Shown piece by piece: positions 56,023 to 64,000 of a stretch of 64,000 nucleotides of DNA (positions within the stretch are counted from its first letter, which is position 1; the number at the start of each line of letters is the position of its first letter). The position numbers were made by a program, and so were the translations under genes. The stretch comes from Clostridium vitabionis. GTDB lineage: Bacteria; Bacillota; Clostridia; Lachnospirales; Lachnospiraceae. Below the pieces are notes generated by a model. It did no database searches. It worked only from the letters and a program-made list of their open reading frames with translations, and was not told the origin of the DNA. The stretch covers positions 86,102-150,101 of the forward strand of contig NZ_JADKQA010000005.1 of the NCBI RefSeq assembly GCF_015351765.1, given 5' to 3'.

Positions 56023-57105
56023 TTATTTTGCCGTTACCATCTGGCCGGGCGCATACTTTTCGCCGGTCTCGATCGTGCCGCCGGAGAGCAGCGTGCCGAC
56101 ATCGTTCGCCACGATATTGCACATGCCGTCAAAGTTCTGGGACATCGTCGCCTTGAGGTTTGTCCCCTGCTTGATCAGGTCGACCGCCTGACTGTTGCCG
56201 TCCACACCGGTGACCATGACCTCATCGCGGCCGGCATCCTGCAGGGCCTGGGTCGCGCCGATTGCCGGCTCATCCCACGCGCAGAACACCGCGGTGATGG
56301 AATCCTTCTCCGCGTTCGCGGTCAGCAGGTTCTCCATGATCTCTCGCCCGCTCTCGATCGGTCCCTTCGGGACGTCGATTTCCTGCTTGGTGATCAGCTT
56401 GATGTCGGGGTAGCTCGGGAGCAGGTCGTCAAAGGCGTTGCTCCGCTTCACCACGCCCGGATGCGGGCTGTAGGTCAGCTCGATGACTGTGCCCTTCTTG
56501 CCCATCAGGTCTTCAAACAGGTATTTGGACATATCCTCGCCCATCTTGTAGTTGTCGGAGGTGGCGTTGACCTGCATCCCGTCGATGAATCCGCTGTCGA
56601 CGCCGAATACCGGGATCCCTGCGGAAAATGCGTCCGCCAGCTGGTTTTTCACCTGGTTCGGATCCGCGCTGACCAGGATAATCGCATCCGTCTTCGCGGT
56701 AACCACGTTCTCGATATCGCTCGCAAGCTGTCCGAAGTCGTTCTTGGAATCTACGACATCCACCTTCGCGCCGTTGCCCTCAAGCCCTGCCTGCAGGGTA
56801 TCCGCCATCTGCTTCGTGGTGACGGAGCTGAGGTACGGGGTGAGGATGGAAACATTCTTCCCGGAGATATCCACCTTAGCGATCTCCTTGACCTGCGCTT
56901 CCGGAGCTTCCTTCCCGGAAGCTGCCGCCGCACTCTCCGCTGCCTTCGTCTCCGCCGCTGTCCCGGCCGCGGAACCTGCAGCCTTCGTCTCCGCCGCCGC
57001 GGACGCTGCCGCCGCTGCGGTTGTGGTCGCCGGGGCGTCGGAGCTGCACGCCGCGAGGGAGAATGCCATTGCCCCTGCTGTGAGCAACGCGATCATTTTT
57101 TTCAT
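56023..57105 (-). CDS. Sugar ABC transporter substrate-binding protein (RbsB family lipoprotein)
   Basis: MKKMIALLTAGAMAFSLAACSSDAP...KTDAIILVSADPNQVKNQLADAFSAGIPVFGVDSGFID. Confidence 0.93.
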   Translation of the reverse strand: MKKMIALLTAGAMAFSLAACSSDAPATTTAAAAASAAAETKAAGSAAGTAAETKAAESAAAASGKEAPEAQVKEIAKVDISGKNVSILTPYLSSVTTKQMADTLQAGLEGNGAKVDVVDSKNDFGQLASDIENVVTAKTDAIILVSADPNQVKNQLADAFSAGIPVFGVDSGFIDGMQVNATSDNYKMGEDMSKYLFEDLMGKKGTVIELTYSPHPGVVKRSNAFDDLLPSYPDIKLITKQEIDVPKGPIESGREIMENLLTANAEKDSITAVFCAWDEPAIGATQALQDAGRDEVMVTGVDGNSQAVDLIKQGTNLKATMSQNFDGMCNIVANDVGTLLSGGTIETGEKYAPGQMVTAK

Positions 57106-57227
57106 AAGCTGCCTCCATTTCTTTGATTTACAACTGTAAAGTGTTAATGACTGTTAAATTCAGTATAGACGGAAATTCAGACTTTGAAAAGAGGATGGGG
57201 AAGCTTTTTGAAGATTTGTTGATCGTC

Positions 57228-57640
57228 GGGCCAGAGCGCCTCCGGCGCTTGCCCACATGCCAGGGAGGGGCAGCCCGACCTTTCCGCAAGCGGTCGTCGG
57301 GCTGCCCCCTCTGTTTGTGCTCTTTTTGTTTATGGTCAGCCGCGCACCTCGCGAAGCTCCGCTTCGCAAGGTGTGCGGGCCAGAGCGCCTCCGGCGCTTG
57401 CTCTCATGCCAGGGAGGGGCAGCCCGACGTTTCCGCAAGCGGCTGTCGGGCTGCCCCTCTGTTTGTGCTTCTTTTGTTTATGGTCAGCCGCGCACCTCGC
57501 GAAGCTCCGCTTCGCAAGGTGTGCGGGCCAGAGCGCCTCCGGCGCTTGGCCACATACCAGGGAGGGGCAGCCCGACGTTTCCGCAAGCGGCTGTCGGACT
57601 GCCCCTCCCTGGTATGTGCTGACCATAAACAAAAAGAGCT
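57228..57640. repeat. Three tandem ~148-bp palindrome-rich units
   Basis: GGGCCAGAGCGCCTCCGGCGCTTG at 57228, 57377, 57525; each carries CAGGGAGGGGCAGCCCGAC hairpin arms. Confidence 0.92.
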
Positions 57641-57662
57641 TCCCGAAGGAAGCTCATCAATG

Positions 57663-57736
57663 CGCGTGCGAAAGGATTCGAACCCTCGACACCCTGGTCC
57701 GTAGCCAGGTGCTCTATCCAGCTGAGCTACGCACGC
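57663..57736 (-). tRNA. tRNA-Arg(ACG)
   Basis: Minus strand GCGTGCGTAGCTCAGCTGGATAGAGCACCTGGCTACGGACCAGGGTGTCGAGGGTTCGAATCCTTTCGCACGCG cloverleaf. Confidence 0.93.
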
Positions 57737-57879
57737 ATCCGTTACGGAACTCATCCGCAACAATGATCATTATAGCTAATCCTGGAGATTTGTCAACAGA
57801 ATTTTTTCACTGATTCACTTCGAATCTGAGCGGGAAAGCACGAAAAAAGACAGGCTTCACAGCCTGCCTTCACTCTTCG

Positions 57880-57953
57880 TGGACCTTCAGGGACTCGAAC
57901 CCGGGACCTATCGGTTATGAGCCGACTGCTCTAACCAGCTGAGCTAAAGGTCC
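57880..57953 (-). tRNA. tRNA-Met(CAT)
   Basis: Minus strand GGACCTTTAGCTCAGCTGGTTAGAGCAGTCGGCTCATAACCGATAGGTCCCGGGTTCGAGTCCCTGAAGGTCCA. Confidence 0.93.
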
Positions 57954-57972
57954 TCATCAGATAACAAAAAAG

Positions 57973-58045
57973 CTCCCCGAGTAGGACTCGAACCTACGAC
58001 AGCGCGGTTAACAGCCGCGTGCTCTACCGACTGAGCTATCGAGGA
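57973..58045 (-). tRNA. tRNA-Asn(GTT)
   Basis: Minus strand TCCTCGATAGCTCAGTCGGTAGAGCACGCGGCTGTTAACCGCGCTGTCGTAGGTTCGAGTCCTACTCGGGGAG. Confidence 0.93.
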
Positions 58046-58193
58046 AGACTGCCGAATTCACCGGCAACAAAAGATATTATACAGATATTGGAAAATCGTG
58101 TCAAGAACTTTTTGCTGCCCGGCACGATTTTCCCGGATTTTTCCCCAAGATTTCCCAGGATTCCCCAGATACCTCTCCCGGGAAGTCCCCCAA

Positions 58194-59138
58194 TCAGCGT
58201 TTCTCCTGATTTCTCAGCGGTTCCCCCGCAAAATAATGGCGCAGATTTTCCGCGGCGATCTCTACAATCCGGTCGACCGTCTCCGGAATACGAAGACCGC
58301 CCGCCGTATGCGGGGTAATCAGGCAGCCCGGCATCTCCCACAGGCGGCTGTCCGCCGGGAGCGGTTCCGGATCAGTGACATCCAGGGCGGCAGCGGCGAT
58401 GACATGCGCCTCGAGCGCGTCCGCCAGCGCCTCCCCGTCAACGGCGCTGCCGCGCCCGCAGTTGATGAGGACAGCGGACGGCTTCATTTTCCACAGCCGT
58501 TCACGGTTCATGATGTGGCGGGTCTCCGGAGTGCCCGGAAGGCACATCGCGACGACATCCGCCTTCGGCAGCCAGTCATCCAGTTCTTCCATCGTGCAGA
58601 CCTTCTCCGCGCCCGGCGTGGGCACGGCGCGGCGGCGGAACCCGGTCACATGCGCGCCCATCATCCCGCAGTATTCCGCGTAGACCTGCCCGATGCTGCC
58701 GATTCCGAGGACAAGCACCAGCGCGCCGCGCAGGGTTCCATTGGACGGAACCTTCACCCATTCCCGCCTCTGCTGGGCGTCCCGCAGCTCTGGAAAATGC
58801 CTGAGGCATGCCAGTGTCTGCGCCAGCATGTGCTCGGCGACACAGTAATTATAAGCGCCTACAGCGGAGCAGATCCGTGTTTCTCCCGGAAGAACACCCG
58901 GCTTTACCAAGGGATCAACGCCCGCGGTTCCCGCCTGATAAAGGCGAACGTTTTTCGCTGCCGGAAGAATGGCCGGGTCAAAATTTCCGACCATCACCTC
59001 CGCGTCCCGGATATCCTCCTCTACCGTTTTCCCGATCTCACGCCAGACAAATTCCGCGTCTGGTGCTGCCTCCCTGAGGCGCATTTTCCTCTCCTCTGTC
59101 ATCGGCAGGGAGACGACAATTCGGCACTTCTGATTCAT
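58194..59138 (-). CDS. D-2-hydroxyacid dehydrogenase family protein
   Basis: LVLVLGIGSIGQVYAEYCGMMGAHVTGF, AVLINCGRGSAVDGEALADAL, LDVTDPEPLP. Confidence 0.9.
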   Translation of the reverse strand: MNQKCRIVVSLPMTEERKMRLREAAPDAEFVWREIGKTVEEDIRDAEVMVGNFDPAILPAAKNVRLYQAGTAGVDPLVKPGVLPGETRICSAVGAYNYCVAEHMLAQTLACLRHFPELRDAQQRREWVKVPSNGTLRGALVLVLGIGSIGQVYAEYCGMMGAHVTGFRRRAVPTPGAEKVCTMEELDDWLPKADVVAMCLPGTPETRHIMNRERLWKMKPSAVLINCGRGSAVDGEALADALEAHVIAAAALDVTDPEPLPADSRLWEMPGCLITPHTAGGLRIPETVDRIVEIAAENLRHYFAGEPLRNQEKR

Positions 59139-59291
59139 CCTCTGATTTTTACCTCGCTTCTCTGTGGATTCCTACGATGAACAGCCTCCAGAATACCACA
59201 AACAGCGGACAATCTCCAGCCGTCGCAGGCGCGCCTGCCCGGCCTCTCTCCTCCCCGCGAAACTCTCCTGAAGATTCTCGCGGCACAGCCC

Positions 59292-60047
59292 TCACGGCAC
59301 ATACCCCATGCGCCGGGAAATCTGCATCGCCGTATCCCTGACTTCCCCGACAACCGCCATCAGCTTCTCATCCGTGATCTCCCTGATACTGCCGCTGACA
59401 CTGACGCAGGCGACGGGTGCTCCAGAATGATCGAAAACCGGCGCCCCCACGCACCGCCGGTCTGGCAGGTACTCCCCGTTATCCATCGCCCAGCCCTGCC
59501 GGCGGATCTGCCGGAGATGCTCCTTATAAAGCGCGGGATCCGTGATGGTATTCTCCGTATACTTTTTCAGATGGTGGCACTCGAGCAGCTCATCCACCTT
59601 GTTCCCCGATTCGCAGGCGAGAAGGCATTTTCCAATGGAAGATGTAAATGCGTCCACCTTGATCCCCTCGTTGCCGCTTTTCATCGGCAGGTTCTGATTC
59701 AACAGTTCCAGATAGACAACCTTGGTGTCGACAAGCTTTCCCAGATGCACCGTCAGGTGAAGATCCGCGTAGAGGTCGCTGAGAAATGGCTGGGCAGCCG
59801 TCTGCAGTTCCAGCGCATTCAGGTGATAGCCGGCAAGCTCAAGTACTTTCGGCCCCAGGATATATTTTGCGTCCTGTGTTTTTTCCGCATAACCGCGCAG
59901 GCACATCATCTGAACCAGCCGGAAGGCCGTCGTTTTGCTGAGCCCTGCCCGCGCCGAAAGCTCCGTAATACTGATTTCCCGGTCCGACTGCCCCAGAATT
60001 TCCAGCAGGTCAAAGATCCGGTCAACACTCCTTACATTCTCTCCCAA
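59292..60047 (-). CDS. IclR-family transcriptional regulator (probable TTG start)
   Basis: LGENVRSVDRIFDLLEILGQSDREISITELSARAGLSKTTAFRLVQ; TTG at 60047 behind AGGGGG. Confidence 0.88.
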   Translation of the reverse strand: MGENVRSVDRIFDLLEILGQSDREISITELSARAGLSKTTAFRLVQMMCLRGYAEKTQDAKYILGPKVLELAGYHLNALELQTAAQPFLSDLYADLHLTVHLGKLVDTKVVYLELLNQNLPMKSGNEGIKVDAFTSSIGKCLLACESGNKVDELLECHHLKKYTENTITDPALYKEHLRQIRRQGWAMDNGEYLPDRRCVGAPVFDHSGAPVACVSVSGSIREITDEKLMAVVGEVRDTAMQISRRMGYVP

Positions 60048-60358
60048 GTTAATCCCCCTGTCCGCAGGAACAAAAAGCAACAAATCCCGCTTTGAACCCC
60101 CCAAGTTTTCTCTGTTTTATCACAAGAAAACCTACACACATTATACACTTGTTCCGTCAGGTGTAACAACAGTTTTGTGTTGTGGAACGGTATTATTGTG
60201 CAATATATGCGTTTTGTTAGAATAGAATCAACAATAAAGGAACGGACGAGTGGCATTCAGACAAATCCTCCGACAAGGTCCAGCGCCTGCCGGACGATTT
60301 CTTCTGTATGCGGCCAAAAGCACAAAAGATCAGAAAAGCAATAGAAAGGAGAGCAATC

Positions 60359-61516
60359 ATGTTGAAAGCAATCGTAGCAGTGAGTACCAGCGCGGACGCT
60401 GCGGCAGCGGCAAAGGAAATCGCCGGCCAGCTGGAGCGGAAAGACCTGAAGGCGGTATTTGCCTACTGCAGCTGTGACTATGATGTCCATGCCCTGATCA
60501 GCAGCCTCGGCAAGCTGGTCAATGCCCCGGTATTCGGCAACACGAGCTTCACGGGAATCATCACACAGGACGGATTCATCGGCGGCAGCCAGCCGTTCGT
60601 CGGGGCGATGGCGCTGGCCGACCCGGATCTCACCGTCGGGGTTGCCGCCCTGCCGAAAGACGGCTGCTCCATTGCCAGAGGCAAAGAGCTTGCCATTTTG
60701 GCCAAAAAAGCGGCAGGCCGTAAGGACGCCCCGGATTACTTTTATATGGCCGCTTCCCCCGCTGAGGAGGAATTTTACGCCGAGGGCATTGCCGAGGAGA
60801 TCGGCAGGGTTCCCTTCTTCGGCGGCTCCGCCGCGGACAATACGATCGAGGGCAAATGGCTGCTCTATGCCGGCGATCAGTGCTTTGCGGATGGCTGTGT
60901 CACCGCTTTCTTCTACGGCGGCCCCAAGACGAAGAATCTCTTCACCGGAGCTTACCGGGAAACCGATGACTTCGGCGTCATCACCAAAATCCAGGGGAAC
61001 CGGACCATCTGCGCGATCGATGGTGTGCCTGCCCTGAAAAAATATCAGGAGTGGCGCGGCCTGCCTGATGACGCTGTGCTCGGGGGAAATCTTCTAGGCA
61101 CTTCCGTTGTTTCTCCTCTCGGCGTCAAGGACCGCCTGGGCAAGCTCGTCGCCATCCGGCACCCGATGTTCGGAAATGAGGACTGGACAATCAATGTAGG
61201 CAATAATCTGGCGGAAAAGACTACCGTCATCCGCATGGAGGCAAGCGTCGATGAGCTGATCGCATCCGCTGGGGAGACCCTGAAAGCACTGATGGAGAAG
61301 ACCCCAGGCAAGATCACCGCCTTCCACCTGGTACACTGCGGCGGGCGCCGCGCGGCAATCGGTGACCGGATCGGCGAGGTAGCCGCCGGTCTCAAGGAGG
61401 CAGCCGGGAACATCCCGTTCCTCGCGGAATTTACCTTTGGGGAATACGGCGTGGAGAGAGACGACGTCAATGCCTGCGGCGGGCTGATGCTCAGCTTTAC
61501 CGCATTTTACGAATAA
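60359..61516 (+). CDS. FIST-domain protein
   Basis: MLKAIVAVSTSADAAAAAKEIAGQL...VFAYCSCDYDVHALISSL...GNTSFTGIIT...VPFFGGSAADN; C-terminal AFHLVHCGGRRAAIGDR...FTFGEYG. Confidence 0.85.
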   Translation: MLKAIVAVSTSADAAAAAKEIAGQLERKDLKAVFAYCSCDYDVHALISSLGKLVNAPVFGNTSFTGIITQDGFIGGSQPFVGAMALADPDLTVGVAALPKDGCSIARGKELAILAKKAAGRKDAPDYFYMAASPAEEEFYAEGIAEEIGRVPFFGGSAADNTIEGKWLLYAGDQCFADGCVTAFFYGGPKTKNLFTGAYRETDDFGVITKIQGNRTICAIDGVPALKKYQEWRGLPDDAVLGGNLLGTSVVSPLGVKDRLGKLVAIRHPMFGNEDWTINVGNNLAEKTTVIRMEASVDELIASAGETLKALMEKTPGKITAFHLVHCGGRRAAIGDRIGEVAAGLKEAAGNIPFLAEFTFGEYGVERDDVNACGGLMLSFTAFYE

Positions 61517-61552
61517 AGAAGAACCACGGAAAATCACAGCAGAAAGAGAGGA

Positions 61553-62992
61553 ATGCGTATGAAAATGCTGATCAATGGCAAGGCCATGGATGCCGCCGAC
61601 GGCGCTGTCCTTAAAGTGACGAACCCCGCGACAGGGGCAATCATTGACACCGTTCCGAAAGCCGGCCCGGCGGATGTAGAGAAAGCGGTTCAGGCAGCAA
61701 AAGCCGCCCAGCAGGAATGGGTAAAGGTTCCCATTTACCAGCGTGTGGAAATCCTGATGAAATTCCTCACCCTGGTTGAACGGGACAAGGAAGATCTCGC
61801 GCAGACGCTGTCGCAGGAGACCGGGAAGCCGATCTTTGAGGCGAGATGCGAAATCGCCAATATCCCGATCGCCTTCCGGGCATTCTGCGAAAAGGCAAAG
61901 CACTACTACGGGGAAACCATTCCCGGCGGAATGGAGCCAGGCCAGGACAAGCACCTCCTGATCGTGAAAAAAGAACCCCTGGGCGTTGTGGCCGCCGTCA
62001 TCCCCTTCAACTTCCCCTGCGACCTGTTTGACCAGAAAGTAGCTCCCGCCCTGCTCATGGGCAATGCCTGCATCGTGAAGCCCTCGTCGGACAATCCGCT
62101 GACGCTCGTAAAGCTCAGCTTCCTGCTCAATGAGGCCGGTGCTACCCCGGGTGCGATCGAGATCATCACCGGCCCGGGCTCCAGCGCCGGCAACGCGCTG
62201 ACCTCCGATCCGGATGTCAACCTGGTCACCCTGACGGGTTCTACGGAGGTCGGCATTGACACCGCCATCAACTGCGCGAAAAATCTGACCCATGTTGCCC
62301 TCGAGCTCGGGGGAAATGACGCCTTTATCGTTCTGGAAGACGCGGATGTCGATCTCGCCGCCGAGGAACTGATCTGGGGGCGTATGTACAACACCGGACA
62401 GGTTTGCTGCGCCTCGAAGCGCTTCCTTGTCCATCGCTCAAGGGTGGAAGAATTCACCCGGAAGGCCATCGAAAAAATCAATGCCATCCCCAAGGGCATG
62501 CCCTCTGATGAAAATGCACGGTTCGGCTGCCTGATCAGCGAGAAGGCCGCCATCGGCGTTGAGCAGCAGGTAAAGCTCACCGTGGAACAGGGCGGAAAAA
62601 TCCTGCTCGGCGGCAAGCGCAATGGTGCCTTCTACGAGCCGACCGTCATCGGCGATGTGCCGGAAACCGCTGATGTCGCCAAGGATATGGAAATATTTGG
62701 CCCGGTAGTTCCGATTATCCCCTTCGATACCGAGGAGGACGCTATCCGGATCGCAAATGCGTCCAAATTCGGGCTCTGCGGCTGCGTATTCACCCGCGAC
62801 ATGAAGACAGCGGCACGGATATCCGGGGAACTCGAGTGCGGAGGTGTCGTCATTAACGGTGCCAGCTTCTTCCGGAGCTTTGAGATGCCCTTCGGCGGCT
62901 ACAAGTTCTCAGGAATCGGAACCGAGGGCGTTATGAGCACCTTCGACGAGATGACACACACCAAGACAGTTGTCCTGAAAAACATTCTCTAA
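61553..62992 (+). CDS. Aldehyde dehydrogenase family protein
   Basis: VVAAVIPFNFPCDLFDQKVAPALLMGNACIVKPSSDNPLT, VTLTGSTEVG, ALELGGNDAFIVLEDADVD, NTGQVCCASKRF. Confidence 0.93.
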   Translation: MRMKMLINGKAMDAADGAVLKVTNPATGAIIDTVPKAGPADVEKAVQAAKAAQQEWVKVPIYQRVEILMKFLTLVERDKEDLAQTLSQETGKPIFEARCEIANIPIAFRAFCEKAKHYYGETIPGGMEPGQDKHLLIVKKEPLGVVAAVIPFNFPCDLFDQKVAPALLMGNACIVKPSSDNPLTLVKLSFLLNEAGATPGAIEIITGPGSSAGNALTSDPDVNLVTLTGSTEVGIDTAINCAKNLTHVALELGGNDAFIVLEDADVDLAAEELIWGRMYNTGQVCCASKRFLVHRSRVEEFTRKAIEKINAIPKGMPSDENARFGCLISEKAAIGVEQQVKLTVEQGGKILLGGKRNGAFYEPTVIGDVPETADVAKDMEIFGPVVPIIPFDTEEDAIRIANASKFGLCGCVFTRDMKTAARISGELECGGVVINGASFFRSFEMPFGGYKFSGIGTEGVMSTFDEMTHTKTVVLKNIL

Positions 62993-63049
62993 GGCATCGG
63001 GTGCCTCCGGCACCCGGCCGCAGATGTGCCGGATACCTGTGACGGATAA

Positions 63050-63130
63050 AGCAAATTTGCATAGCTTGCGCTAAACTCGTGCTTCGCCCACTGGGCTTGC
63101 GCTCTTTCAGTGCTCCGCATAAGAAAAAGG
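63050..63130. repeat. Mosaic intergenic repeat, copy C
   Basis: GCAAATTTGCATAGCTTGCGCTAAACTCGTGCTTCGCCCACTGGGCTTGCGCTCTTTCAGTGCTCCGCATAAG matches copy A (35782-35852). Confidence 0.8.
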
Positions 63131-63132
63131 CG

Positions 63133-63175
63133 GATCTGCCCTGCCGCAGATCCGCCGAAATTTTTCTTATTTTTG
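63133..63175. terminator. Bidirectional intrinsic terminator between aldehyde dehydrogenase (+) and 23S rRNA (-)
   Basis: GGCGGATCTGCCCTGCCGCAGATCCGCC with AAATTTTTC on one side and CCTTTTTC on the other strand. Confidence 0.75.
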
Positions 63176-63230
63176 AGCATGTACCTTCAAAACCGCATAC
63201 TGATTACATCCGCTTGATTCTCCGAACCGT

Positions 63231-64000
<770 letters not shown>

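Overview
This 64 kb window looks chromosomal and comes from a Clostridia member, probably Lachnospiraceae-like (inferred from gene content). Genes are mostly on the minus strand, and a 23S rRNA gene runs off the right edge. Recognisable content: carB, pflB/pflA, an [FeFe]-hydrogenase operon with a GltD/NuoF-type flavoprotein, a 2-hydroxyacyl-CoA dehydratase/activase pair, azlC (amber-interrupted)/azlD, a TRAP transporter with an IS-disrupted LysR gene, pgi, two inverted choline-binding-repeat surface protein paralogs around a tyrosine recombinase, a HTH-LicC-LicA phosphocholine protein, an M14 peptidase, an orphan Na+-pump decarboxylase beta subunit with a tiny gamma-like subunit, rlmH, comEA, recJ, a sugar ABC operon encoding an unusual TrpA-like/FGGY-kinase fusion, three tRNAs, and an IclR/FIST/aldehyde dehydrogenase cluster. 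Strongest leads: (1) the TrpA-like aldolase fused to an FGGY sugar kinase in an Rbs-type ABC operon; (2) a yybP-ykoY-like (Mn2+) riboswitch with promoter and terminator ahead of an orphan OadB/mini-OadG pair; (3) a possible invertible locus of two choline-binding-like surface proteins with near-identical inverted 5' ends, a recombinase between them and a phosphocholine enzyme beside them; (4) a promoter-to-terminator small transcript carrying only a 6-codon ORF (MEEPYN) behind a perfect Shine-Dalgarno; (5) several families of intergenic palindromic or mosaic repeats. All family assignments come from reading the translations; no database search was run.
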